Shown here: positions 45,901 to 58,300 of the stretch, in pieces
Layout: every line of letters begins with the position of its first letter
How positions within the stretch are numbered: position 1 is the first letter of the stretch
From: Symbiodinium natans
Lineage: Eukaryota; Sar; Dinophyceae; Suessiales; Symbiodiniaceae
Reading direction: 5' to 3'
Length of the DNA stretch: 64,000 nucleotides
Assembly: GCA_905221605.1 (NCBI GenBank)
Contig: CAJNDS010002634.1
Span: forward strand, 10,001-74,000
The notes under the pieces: model-generated
What the model was told of the DNA's origin: nothing
What the model saw: only the letters and a program-made list of their open reading frames with translations
Database searches by the model: none
Made by a program: the position numbers and the translations under genes

Positions 45901-48900
45901 TCCCAACAGAAAGCTATAGCTGCGAGTCCAGACTTCGCATCCCAAGCTGAGCCCCCAGCCCTGGTTGTTGCCGATGGACAAGGTCAGGAAAGAGCACATC
46001 ATGGCGCGGCCATCGGTGATGTTGCGGTCGAACAACAGGTTGGGGTAGGCGATCTTCATCTCCTCGCTGTCGGGGTCGATGTAGTACACCAGGGCATCCA
46101 CGGACTTCGTGAAGTCGTCCGTGGTGCACACGTTCACGTTGGTTCCCGTGGAGGACTCGGCAGCGAAGTGGGCGGCGGTGGCCAGGTAGTCGTACCCTGC
46201 CTTCGGCTTCATGATGTATGCCACCAGCACGTGCTTGCCGTTCCTGAGCTTCACATTGCGCCCTAATGACTCATCTCACTGATCGACATGGCCTTCACAC
46301 CTCCGCAACAGACCGGATAGCAGAGCCACCTTAAGCTTACCTAGTAACATGCCTGGACAGTTCCTGCAGCTGGGTCTCTTGATGAGAGTCGCCTCATCCA
46401 GGGACAGGTCCGCGTAGCGGCTGGACTGATCCAGGGCCTTGCGCGAGACGCTGCTCTCCTTCTTGGCCGGGGCCACGCTGGCACCCACGAAGGCGGCGGC
46501 GGAGGCCTTCTTGGCCCAGTCGAAGCTGGCCGCCTGCACGGACGACTCGCCTGTGTAGCCGAGCTTCTCCTTCCAGCCCGGGTAGATCTGGTCCGCATCC
46601 TTCTGGAAGGTGAGGAAGGCACCCTTGATCTCCTCGTGGGTCTTGGCGAACTCGATCACGCCATCGCTCAGGCTGATGTTGCCGTACTGTCCGGACTTCC
46701 AGGCCTTCCAGGCCTCCTCACCCTGGCGGCAGGAGACGGCACCCGGCTTGGGGCCATCCTTGTGGCCGAAGGAGCCGCCACCGGCGGTCAGGATCACGTT
46801 GGAGTGTCCAAGGTTCTCGAAGAAGGCCGGCAGGCGCAGGGCGTTCATGCCGCCGGAGATGATGGGAGTGGTCTGCTTCATGCCCTCCCATGGCTGGTGG
46901 TAGTAGGGGCCATCGGCCGCGTCGTCTTGCAGCATGAAGGCGATGTTCTTGTCCGAGGCATCGCCCTCCATCTTGCCGAAGCTCATGGTTCCGGTGTGGA
47001 TGCCGGACGCACCGATGACTCGGGAGATCTTGGTGTGCACGAAGGCGGTGTAACCACGCTGGGTCTGGGGGCTGGTCACGGATCCATGTCCGGCACGGTG
47101 GTAGTGCAGGAACTGCCCCGGGAAGTTGCGGCGGGCGCAGGTCACGGCCGTGCCTCCAGCCACGTAGCCATCCACCAAGAACGCGCAATTCTCAGACAGA
47201 GGACCGAACTGGGACAGACAGTACTTGCCGCGGGCAATCATCTCGTTGGGATCATCCGCGGTGATGTTGGCAGAGAAGAGCTTGCCCACGCCGGTCTCCT
47301 TGATGCACGCCCTCATGGCCTTCACGACCTCTGGGATGACCTCGTTCATCTGGCAGAACACCTGGTTGCCCTGGGGCTCATCGTTCTTGATGAAGTCGCC
47401 ACCCTGCCAGAATGCGTAGCAGGCCTCGCCGAATGGCTTGGGCTGCAGTCCGAGCTTGGGCTTGATGATGGTGCCCACCACGAGGCCGCCGTTGCTGGTG
47501 CCCTTGCCCAGGATGCGCCACATGTCCTCCACGTTCACGGCCGGGCCGTCATACAGGCGGAGGAACTCAGGGGGCAGGTAGAAGTCGTAGATCTTGCCAT
47601 ACTCGACGTCACCCATACCTCAGCTTTAGCTGCAAGGAACACACACCAACTCCCAACAGAAAGCTATAGCTGCGAGTCCAGACGTTCGCATCCCAAGCTG
47701 AGCCCCCAGCCCTGGTTGTTACCGATGGACAAGGTCAGGAAAGAGCACATCATGGCGCGGCCATCGGTGATGTTGCGGTCGAACAACAGGTTGGGGTAGG
47801 CGATCTTCATCTCCTCGCTGTCGGGGTCGATGTAGTACACCAGGGCATCCACGGACTTCGTGAAGTCGTCCGTGGTGCACACGTTCACGTTGGTGCCCGT
47901 GGAGGACTCGGCTGCGAAGTGGGCGGCGGTGGCCAGGTAGTCGTAGCCTGCCTTCGGCTTCATGATGTACGCAACCAGCACGTGCTTGCCGTTCCTTGCA
48001 GACAAGCAAGTAGCAGCCGTACACCAGCACAAACAAAAACAATTGTCAGAGGGAGAGCGAGAGAGGGAGAGAGTGAGAGAGCGTGGGAGTCAGAGAGGAA
48101 TGCGGGAGAGTGGGAGAGTGATACGACAGTGTGCTGGGCAAGGCATGCTGCGGCATCGCAACTTGCAGCTGGGTGTCTTGATCAGGGTCGCTTCGTCCAG
48201 GGACAAGTCCGCATAGCGGCTGGATTGGTCGAGGGCCTTGAGGGTCACCCGGCTGTCCTGGACAACCCGTGCGCAAAGCAGAAACTGAAACGGCGGCAGA
48301 AGTCTGCACAGTCTGAATCACCCCAAAAACCCATTTTTAAAACCTCACATCCCGCATCCGTTGTCGCTGATGCTTTCGAAGAAAAACCCCCTTTAATCTA
48401 AGGTTCCAAGAGAATGGGCCCTCAGTCTGGGTCCATTGTCCTATAAGTCTATAACCCTTATATACACTGCACATACTGCACCTGTAAGGGCCCGCACTTC
48501 ATACTAAGGGCAGGGCCTAGAAGGCCCGTCATGCCCCAGTCCTTCACCGGCACCACTGTGGTGGGAAGCACCGAGCTTCGCGTCTGGCGTCCTTTCACAT
48601 CGGGTCGATCTAAGTTTGGCAACCTCAACGAGACAGCACATACACTATACAACCGTGCCCGAAATAAAAAACAGGACTACACTAGATCATCCTTCTCTCT
48701 CTCGGTAAAGAATGAGAAGGCTCAGATTCCACAAGGTCAATGGTTCGGGGGCTTGTGATTTAAGGCTTACATTTTCGAGGTTTGGGTTCAGGGCTGCCCC
48801 GCTACCTGGGCGGCCGGAGGCCGCAGCGGCCGCGGCAACGGCACCGCCAGCAGCAAGGGCCTTGGCTGCGCTTTCTGGCTCCCTGTAGAGGCTTTGGGGG

Positions 48901-51382
48901 GGTTCAGAGGGCTCTGCGGGGTTTTTGGCTCAACCCCAATCCGTGCTTCTGATTAAAAAGGGGCCCCTCCCCCCCCGAAGGGGTCTATTATTTCCTTGGG
49001 CTGGGGGGGGGGGGGGGGGGGGAGGTGTGCGGAAAGGGGCTGTCCTCCTCTTTTTGGAAGGCTTATGCTTTTGCCTCGTCATGGTGGGCCCGCCGGGCTT
49101 TCCATTATTTGAGGGGGTTTTATTAATCCCAAATTCTGGCCTGAATTCCGGCCCCGCAAGGGGTAGGTCAGGAGCGAATGATTTGGGCAATGATCCTAGA
49201 TGAAAGGTAGTAAAGGAATCGCACTTTTCTGCTGCAGCCTCCAATTCCAAAAAATCCAAGAGCACGTCGTATCATTACTTAAGCAATTCAAAATCTCTGT
49301 CCTTCTCGTCCTCGCAGGCCGGCAGTCTTTCCATTACTCCTGTAGCCTTCAGCAATTCCAAATTTTTTGGGCCCCCAAATCTTTTGCTTTAAATGTCGGG
49401 GGTTTGTTTGGGCATTTTGGGCTTTTGGCTCCCGTAATGGAAAGTAGTCTTCCCGGAGGATTCGGGGCAAAAAACTGTTGCTTTAAATTTCGGGGGCTGT
49501 ATTAATCAGATCCTCGGATTAAATGTAAAGCTTGAAGGTTCCAGGACCAGGAGCTTCCCCTTTTTCAGCCCAGAACCCCTCCCTCGCAGGCACATGAGTT
49601 TGGGATCGATCGTGGCGAGAAAAGTCTCGCCGCGAGCTTCTGGAGGCTGGAGGCGCTCCCCAAATTGGGCTTCGCTGCCTTCTAGTTTTGGACTAAACCC
49701 CCGGCGGGAGGGTTTGGGGCAGCTTGGGTCTGTCTGGGTCAGTTACGGGGATCTGCTGCCCCAACCACAGCGAGACGCACCTATAAGTGTCCCCTCATGC
49801 TGCCAACACCTCAAAGCCTCGACGCCAAGCACCAAAACCCTAAACACCACAGCAAGCCCCTGCCAAGGCGCGGCAAAGGAGGAGCTACCGGCGCTCGTGC
49901 CCTGCGCCTCGCATAACTTCAATGCTGGAGCTGCCAAAGGGCTTGGGGGTTGAGCACGTCGCGGTTCAAGACAATGAGGGCATAGGGGATATCAGGGAAT
50001 GCAGCATCGGTCAGGGATCTCAAGGCTCCCCCAAAGAAAAGACAACCTCCAAACCCCCCTCGCAGCTCCCCCCAACCCCCCCAATTTCAACCCTCCCCCC
50101 CCTCCTCCCACAACACCCCCAACCCTAACAGTGCCATCGCATATTACACTCTACTAAAGTCTGTTCCTTATTCACTCTCAACACTAACCCTAACACTAAA
50201 ACCTAAACCCTAAACCCTAAGCCCTAAACCCTAAACAACCAAGCCCCCACGCCGAGCCCAAGCCTGCGCCTGCGCCAGGGAGGCGCCACGGAGGCTCGGA
50301 GCGCTGGCCTCATCAGGCACGGAACCCTGAACCCCCAATCCTAGACCCCTCCCCAATACCTCTCACCCGCAAAGAAGGAAAGAGGCGGGGGGAGGGGGGG
50401 GGGGGGGGCGGGGTGCTTAGATTGTGGGTCGGTGGCAAAGGCAACCAATCAACTCGAACTTTCGACTGCTTGACAGAACATATGCTCAATTCGTTTCCCC
50501 TTTTAGACGCCCAATGAACGGTACTTGCGCACCAATCAACACTAAAATTAAAATAGAAGCATTAAAATGGTTGCATGTGTCCTTTCAGATTTTCCCTTCA
50601 CAAGAATTCATGTATACTGTAGTGAAGTACTTTCTGTAGGGGGGTCAGAAATGATTGCCCGTATTTATTAGATTTGTTATACGATGTTGTGGAAAGAATA
50701 TGATGTGATCAAACAGACCAAGTTTAATTTAGCATATTAAAGATAAAACACAGACCATAAATATAGTTCTATGATCTCATGAATTCCCTTCACTTCGCTC
50801 CGGGTTCAGGGATAAGATGACAGGTTCAATGGCTAACATAAACCCCTGAAGCCATAGCCCGAAACCCTTGAAGCCGTCTGACACCCGAGACACCTGAAAA
50901 CCCTGTAAAAATCATAAGAACCATACGACTAGTATCATTACTCCGTTAGCCCTTATAGCATAATAAGAATCGTACTGCTACTTGTATTGACAAACCAGGA
51001 TCGTAATCCTATACTGCGGTAACCCCCCTAAACCCTAAACCCTAAACCCTAAACCCTAAACCCTGAACCTAAACCCTCCTAAACCCTAAACCCTGAATTC
51101 CCTGCTCCTTCTCACTGGCCCCGGCGCCTCCCGTGGTGCCGCAACGAAGGCATCGGCGGTGGCACCCAGTAGCGCGAGCCCGCCTGTCTCTAAGAGGCTT
51201 AAGGGTTTAGGGTTTAAGGTTAAGGGTTTAGGGTTTAGGGTTTAGGGTTCGGGGTTTGGGGTTGGGGTTTGGGGTTTGGGGTTGGGGAACTAAGGCTACA
51301 AAGCCCTGCAAGGAGCCCTTTGCCGGCTTGAGCGGCCTGCGGCCGCCCCAGCAAGGGCCAGGTTGGATGGGCGCTGAGCCAT
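42979..51382 (-). CDS. rbcL: Form II RuBisCO three-unit polyprotein, gene 5
   Basis: Same product as gene 1. Exons in transcription order: 51382-51337, 51183-51128, 50308-50264, 49907-49875, 48860-48806, 48591-48542, 48257-48178, 47994-47711, 47618-46379, 46243-45960, 45857-44618, 44482-44199, 44096-42979 (TGA). They total 4815 nt (1604 residues). All intron I donors are GA. Intron II donors are GC, GC, GT: the last unit (44198) has GGGTTTGGGG where its neighbours have GGGCTGGGGG, a donor change by point substitution within one gene. All three units carry DRNITDGR. The first intron I (47995-48177) has a purine-rich expansion; the other two are 135 bp and nearly identical. Confidence 0.93.
49004..49021. 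repeat. Long poly-G tract in gene 5 intron
   Basis: An uninterrupted G run of about 18 bases; a C run of 8 lies ~30 bases before it. Similar G tracts occur at about 10057, 10960, 11031 and 50393-50410, and a C tract at about 40869-40879, all in introns of this array. Confidence 0.7.
51025..51095. repeat. CCCTAAA array in gene 5 leader intron
   Basis: About eight units in intron 50309-51127; a short run is also present at 50197-50235 in the next intron. Confidence 0.85.
51196..51290. repeat. TTTAGGG/TTTGGGG array in gene 5 intron 1
   Basis: Fills most of the 153-bp intron 51184-51336, starting about 12 bases from the exon and opposite in orientation to 51025-51095. Confidence 0.85.
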
Positions 51383-51392
51383 AGCGAGGCGC

Positions 51393-51412
51393 CTAAGGAG
51401 AGGAAAAATTCC
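51393..51412 (-). promoter_or_regulatory. Candidate spliced-leader acceptor 10 nt upstream of gene 5 ATG
   Basis: Identical in sequence and spacing to the tract above gene 4. Confidence 0.45.
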
Positions 51413-51784
51413 GTGTATTTGGACCCGAGCTGCTGCGGAGGACGAGAGGCGTGCGCTGGCTCTCAAGCTCTATGTCTAGAGGGTTTAGTTTTACAGCATG
51501 TTGCAGAATCGCAAGGAATCCGATGCAGGCAACAAGCCGCCTCTGTCGCCTTTGTCGCTCGCGGCACTTGTCACTTATTCATCAGGGTTCACTAACTTTC
51601 CGAACTTTACAGGTGCTCTTCGAGCCGTCCCGCCTGGTTTGGAACCCTGTGCTAGCTGGTGCAAAGAGTTGGTTTGGTAAAATTGTCCGGAGTCTGCATA
51701 GCAAAGCGCAAGTTCAAAAACTCAGCCTTGGCTTCATGTATGTAGGAGTCAAGCAGAGGGATGCAGACGCCAGCGAAAACTGAC

Positions 51785-51804
51785 GACGGGCAGCGCCGCC
51801 CGTC
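51785..51804. promoter_or_regulatory. Conserved upstream hairpin, gene 5 copy
   Basis: Perfect GACGGGC-AGCGCC-GCCCGTC about 400 bases upstream of the ATG. Confidence 0.5.
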
Positions 51805-52397
51805 CATTTGGAGAAAGGTGCATCGATGAGAGCACAGCTATAAGTCGCAAAGCCTCACGTGGCCAACTCTTATACGTTCCGGAATGAATCTTCAGTCAAG
51901 CGCCCTTACAAGTACCCTATGGCTTTGGCTCGATTGTGACGTCACACTTGGCAGAAGAGCTGCGCTCAGGTCACGAATGTGGCAGGTGATGCAGAACAGC
52001 TGGGAGCCAACTATTGCTCCCAGCAAGTCAAACAGTCTCCTTGCCGAAACAAAATAGCAGATCCGGCAGATTCTGTAATGATGATAAATAGCCCGGACAT
52101 ACGTGACTGCAATATTGTCGGGGATTCTGCTCATCATGGGAGACTGCGAGAAGCATTCTTTGTTGCAAAGACATGAAAAATCCTAAGAACCTGCGCAAGG
52201 CTGAACTGCCTATCTTCTGGTCAATCTAGTCACCGGTCACGAAATGTCCTGGGCTTCAGGGTTCCGCTTTGCTTCAGGGCTTCTAGAGCTTTCGGGCCTT
52301 CTTATGTCCCAGTATACCTTCCTATCTACAAAATAGGTTTTGTTCAGTGTACCAAGACAACAACAAGAAGTCATTGAACAAGAGAGCAAGTGGCGGT

Positions 52398-55300
52398 TCA
52401 GGCCTTCTTGGCCCAGTCGAAGCTGGCCGCCTGCACGGACGACTCGCCGGTGTAGCCGAGCTTCTCCTTCCAGCCAGGGTAGATCTGGTCCGCATCCTTC
52501 TGGAACGTGAGGAAGGCACCCTTGATCTCCTCGTGGGTCTTGGCGAACTCGATCACGCCATCGCTCAGGCTGATGTTGCCGTACTGTCCGGACTTCCAGG
52601 CCTTCCAGGCCTCCTCACCCTGGCGGCAGGAGACGGCACCCGGCTTGGGGCCATCCTTGTGGCCGAATGAGCCGCCACCGGCGGTCAGGATCACGTTGGA
52701 GTGTCCCAGGTTCTCGAAGAAGGCCGGCAGGCGCAGGGCGTTCATGCCGCCAGAGATGATGGGAGTGGTCTGCTTCATGCCCTCCCACGGCTGGTGGTAG
52801 TAGGGGCCATCGGCCGCGTCGTCCTGCAGCATGAAGGCGATGTTCTTGTCCGAGGCATCGCCCTCCATCTTGCCGAAGCTCATGGTGCCGGTGTGGATGC
52901 CAGACGCACCGATGACTCGGGAGATCTTGGTGTGCACGAAGGCGGTGTAACCACGCTGGGTCTGGGGGCTGGTCACGGATCCATGTCCGGCACGGTGGTA
53001 GTGCAGGAACTGTCCTGGGAAGTTGCGGCGGGCGCAGGTCACGGCCGTGCCACCAGCCACGTAGCCATCCACCAAGAACGCGCAGTTCTCGGACAGAGGA
53101 CCGAACTGGGACAGGCAGTACTTGCCGCGGGCAATCATCTCGTTGGGATCATCCGCGGTGATGTTGGCAGAGAAGAGCTTGCCCACGCCGGTCTCCTTGA
53201 TGCACGCCCTCATGGCCTTCACGACCTCTGGGATGACCTCGTTCATCTGGCAGAACACCTGGTTGCCCTGGGGCTCATCGTTCTTGATGAAGTCGCCGCC
53301 CTGCCAGAACGCGTAGCAGGCCTCGCCGAATGGCTTGGGCTGCAGGCCGAGCTTGGGCTTGATGATGGTGCCCACCACGAGGCCACCGTTGCTGGTGCCC
53401 TTGCCCAGGATGCGCCACATGTCCTCCACGTTCACAGCCGGGCCGTCGTACAGGCGGAGGAATTCAGGGGGCAGGTAGAAGTCGTAGATCTTGCCGTACT
53501 CGACGTCGCCCATACCTTAGCGGCTTCTGTACATTCTGTACACATGCAAGACCAAATCTAAGCAGAAAGTCAGCAGTGCTTTCAGACGTCCGCATGCACA
53601 AAACTGAGCCCCAAACCCTGGTTGTTGCCGATGGACAGGGTCAGAAAGGAGCACATCATGGCGCGGCCATCGGTGATGTTGCGGTCGAACAACAGGTTGG
53701 GGTAGGCGATCTTCATCTCCTCGCTGTCGGGGTCGATGTAGTACACCAGGGCATCCACGGACTTCGTGAAGTCGTCCGTGGTGCACACGTTCACGTTGGT
53801 TCCCGTGGAGGACTCGGCAGCGAAGTGGGCGGCGGTGGCCAGGTAGTCGTACCCTGCCTTCGGCTTCATGATGTACGCCACCAGCACGTGCTTGCCGTTC
53901 CTGAGTACGCATTGCGCCCTAATGACTCATCTCACTGATCAACATGGCCTTCACACCTCTGCAACAGACCGGATAGCGGATAGCGGAGCCACCTTAGACT
54001 TACCTACCTAACATGGCTGGACAGTTCCTGCAACTGGGTCTCTTGATGAGAGTTGCCTCATCCAGGGACAGATCTGCATAGCGGCTGGACTGATCCAGGG
54101 CCTTGCGCGAGACGCTGCTCTCCTTCTTGGCCGGGGCCACGCTGGCACCCACGAAGGCGGCAGCGGAGGCTTTCTTGGCCCAGTCGAAGCTGGCCGCCTG
54201 CACGGACGACTCGCCAGTGTATCCGAGCTTCTCCTTCCAGCCAGGGTAGATCTGGTCCGCATCCTTCTGGAAGGTGAGGAAGGCACCCTTGATCTCCTCG
54301 TGGGTCTTGGCGAACTCGATCACGCCATCGCTCAGGCTGATGTTGCCGTACTGTCCGGACTTCCAGGCCTTCCAGGCCTCCTCACCCTGGCGGCAGGAGA
54401 CGGCACCCGGCTTGGGGCCATCCTTGTGGCCGAAGGAGCCACCACCGGCCGTCAGGATCACGTTGGAGTGTCCAAGGTTCTCGAAGAAGGCCGGCAGGCG
54501 CAGGGCGTTCATGCCGCCGGAGATGATGGGAGTGGTCTGCTTCATGCCCTCCCACGGCTGGTGGTAGTAGGGGCCATCGGCCGCGTCGTCCTGCAGCATG
54601 AAGGCGATGTTCTTGTCCGAGGCATCGCCCTCCATCTTGCCGAAGCTCATGGTGCCGGTGTGGATGCCAGACGCACCGATGACTCGGGAGATCTTGGTGT
54701 GCACGAAGGCGGTGTAACCACGCTGGGTCTGGGGGCTGGTCACGGATCCATGTCCGGCACGGTGGTAGTGCAGGAACTGTCCTGGGAAGTTGCGGCGGGC
54801 GCAGGTCACGGCCGTGCCTCCGGCCACGTATCCATCCACCAAGAACGCGCAGTTCTCGGACAGAGGTCCGAACTGGGACAGACAGTACTTGCCGCGGGCA
54901 ATCATCTCGTTGGGATCATCCGCGGTGATGTTGGCAGAGAAGAGCTTGCCCACGCCGGTCTCCTTGATGCACGCCCTCATGGCCTTCACAACCTCTGGGA
55001 TGACCTCGTTCATCTGGCAGAACACCTGGTTGCCCTGGGGCTCATCGTTCTTGATGAAGTCGCCGCCCTGCCAGAACGCGTAGCAGGCCTCGCCGAATGG
55101 CTTGGGCTGCAGGCCGAGCTTGGGCTTGATGATGGTGCCCACCACGAGGCCACCGTTGCTGGTGCCCTTGCCCAGGATGCGCCACATGTCCTCCACGTTC
55201 ACGGCCGGGCCGTCGTACAGGCGGAGGAACTCAGGGGGCAGGTAGAAGTCGTAGATCTTGCCGTACTCGACGTCGCCCATACCTTAGCGGCTTCTGTACA

Positions 55301-58300
55301 CATGCACAACCAAATCTAAGCAGAAAGTCAGCAGTGCTTTCAGACGTCCGCATGCACCAAACTGAGCCCCCAACCCTGGTTGTTGCCGATGGACAAGGTC
55401 AGGAAGGAGCACATCATGGCGCGGCCATCGATGATGTTGCGGTCGAACAACAGGTTGGGGTAGGCGATCTTCATCTCCTCGCTGTCGGGGTCGATGTAGT
55501 ACACCAGGGCATCCACGGACTTCGTGAAGTCGTCAGTGGTGCACACATTCACGTTAGTGCCCGTGGAGGACTCGGCAGCGAAGTGGGCGGCGGTGGCCAG
55601 GTAGTCGTACCCTGCCTTCGGCTTCATGATGTACGCCACCAGCACGTGCTTGCCGTTCCTGAGTACGCATTGCACCCTAATGACTCATCTCACTGATCAA
55701 CATGGCCTTCACACCTCTGCAACAGTCCGGATAGCGGATAGCAAAGCCACCTTAGACTTACCTACCTAACATGGCTGGACAGTTCCTGCAGCTGGGTCTC
55801 TTGATGAGAGTCGCCTCATCCAGGGACAGGTCCGCGTAGCGGCTGGACTGATCCAGGGCCTTGCGCGAGACGCTGCTCTCCTTCTTGGCCGGGGCCACGC
55901 TGGCACCCACGAAGGCGGCGGCGGAGGCCTTCTTGGCCCAGTCGAAGCTGGCCGCCTGCACGGACGACTCGCCAGTGTATCCGAGCTTCTCCTTCCAGCC
56001 AGGGTAGATCTGGTCCGCATCCTTCTGGAAGGTGAGGAAGGCACCCTTGATCTCCTCGTGGGTCTTGGCGAACTCGATCACGCCATCGCTCAGGCTGATG
56101 TTGCCGTACTGTCCGGACTTCCAGGCCTTCCAGGCCTCCTCACCCTGTCGGCAGGAGACGGCGCCCGGCTTGGGGCCATCCTTGTGGCCGAAAGAGCCAC
56201 CGCCGGCGGTCAGGATCACGTTGGAGTGTCCAAGATTCTCGAAGAAGGCCGGCAGGCGCAGGGCGTTCATGCCGCCGGAGATGATGGGAGTCGTCTGCTT
56301 CATGCCCTCCCATGGCTGGTGGTAGTAGGGGCCATCGGCCGCGTCGTCCTGCAGCATGAAGGCGATGTTCTTGTCTGAGGCATCGCCCTCCATCTTGCCG
56401 AAGCTCATGGTTCCGGTGTGGATGCCGGACGCACCGATGACTCGGGAGATCTTGGTGTGCACGAAGGCGGTGTAACCACGCTGCGTCTGGGGGCTGGTCA
56501 CGGATCCATGTCCGGCACGGTGGTAGTGCAGGAACTGTCCTGGGAAGTTGCGGCGGGCGCAGGTCACGGCCGTGCCTCCGGCCACGTAGCCATCCACCAA
56601 GAACGCGCAGTTCTCGGACAGAGGACCGAACTGGGACAGACAGTACTTGCCGCGGGCAATCATCTCGTTGGGATCATCCGCGGTGATGTTGGCAGAGAAG
56701 AGCTTGCCCACACCAGTCTCCTTGATGCACGCCCTCATGGCCTTCACAACCTCTGGGATGACCTCGTTCATCTGGCAGAACACCTGGTTGCCCTGGGGCT
56801 CATCGTTCTTGATGAAGTCGCCGCCCTGCCAGAACGCGTAGCAGGCCTCGCCGAATGGCTTGGGCTGCAGGCCGAGCTTGGGCTTGATGATGGTGCCCAC
56901 CACGAGGCCACCGTTGCTGGTGCCCTTGCCCAGGATGCGCCACATGTCCTCCACGTTCACGGCCGGGCCGTCGTACAGGCGGAGGAACTCAGGGGGCAGG
57001 TAGAAGTCGTAGATCTTGCCGTACTCGACGTCACCCATACCTTAGCGGCTTCTGTACATTCTGTACACATGCAAGACCAAATCTAAGCAGAAAGTCAGCA
57101 GTGCTTTCAGACGTCCGCATGCACCAAACTGAGCCCCCAACCCTGGTTGTTGCCGATGGACAAGGTCAGGAAGGAGCACATCATGGCGCGGCCATCGATG
57201 ATGTTGCGGTCGAACAACAGGTTGGGGTAGGCGATCTTCATCTCCTCGCTGTCGGGGTCGATGTAGTACACCAGGGCATCCACGGACTTCGTGAAGTCGT
57301 CAGTGGTGCACACATTCACGTTGGTTCCCGTGGAGGACTCGGCAGCGAAATGGGCCGCGGTGGCCAGGTAGTCGTACCCTGCCTTCGGCTTCATGATGTA
57401 CGCCACCAGCACGTGCTTGCCGTTCCTGAGCTTCAACACTTGCGGGAAGCAGACGGAGGAGGTACAAGTGTCACAATCGTTCGACAGGTGTTTGTCATGG
57501 GCATCAAAACCACGACCATGCTTTTAGAACACAGAGGGCAATTCGGCATTCAGATTCTTTTCGGGCTAGTGGCTTGATCAGGGTCGCCTCATCCAGAGAC
57601 AGGTCGGCATAACGACTGGACTGGTCCAGTGCTTTGCGCGTCACCCGGCTGTCCTGATTGCATGTACGGAGGTCGTGCGCAAGCAGGGCAGTCGAAACAC
57701 CAGTCAGAGCTCAGAAGTGCCGCAATGGGTAGCCTCCCAAATCTGCTTCACATAAACCCTAACCCTACTTGAAGGTTCATGGCATAAACATGATAGCCTC
57801 CATTAGTTTAAAAATTTCTTTAAGCCCTAACCCTAGACCCACAACCCATCTAAACCCTAAACCTCCCTAAAGCAAGGCCCGGGAGTCCTTCACCGGCACC
57901 ACCGTCGTGGGGAGGGGGCTTCGCGACGGGCGTCCTTTCGCTTGCGGGCTTCCATATGGGGACTTACAAGGCTCCAACCCTAAAGCCCTGGACCTCGGGA
58001 TGCCCCCCCTCAAACGAAAAGCTCCTTCATAGGGATTCTAGCAACCCCCTAGCAGAATCCCTTTTAAGGACTGCTAGTAAGAGGGGAAGTATCCCAACCT
58101 GTAAATCCCACAAGAGCCAGCAACGACACCCCCTGGCTACACCGGTCCAGGACCAGGGCCCTTGCTTGCGGAGTCCAACCCTTCTGGTTCAGGGCTTAGG
58201 GCTTGGGGCTTAGGGTTTACATGCCGCGGGAAGACCTGTCAAAACGGAGGGCTCATCAAAAGACATGGTCTCCTTTCTGGGTGTGTGGGCCTGCAAGTAT

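Larger units (their letters stand above)
48178..51382 (-). other. Gene 5 plastid-targeting leader exons
   Basis: [15 protein letters not shown] (51382-51337), [17 protein letters not shown]-type exon (51183-51128), [15 protein letters not shown] (50308-50264), [11 protein letters not shown] (49907-49875), [18 protein letters not shown] (48860-48806, GT donor), [17 protein letters not shown]-like exon (48591-48542), [14 protein letters not shown] (48257-48178). The 1014-bp intron 48861-49874 has an 18-base G run near 49004-49021 and no element I recognise. Confidence 0.76.
51383..52397. other. Spacer between gene 5 start and gene 6 stop
   Basis: Near-identical duplicate of 41987-42978. It contains the acceptor-like tract (51393-51412), GCTCGAAGAGC block (51600-51626), hairpin (51785-51804) and the conserved 3'-UTR end of gene 6. 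Small differences include an insertion next to the hairpin (CATTTGGAG for CGGAG) and a short insertion near 52190. No supported gene. Confidence 0.72.

Noticed and set aside
48918-48934. TTTTTGGCTCAA as a relict spliced-leader sequence (plus strand)
   Set aside because: Only about 11 bases match the 3' part of the dinoflagellate spliced leader, on the strand opposite to all genes and inside an intron; chance match is likely.
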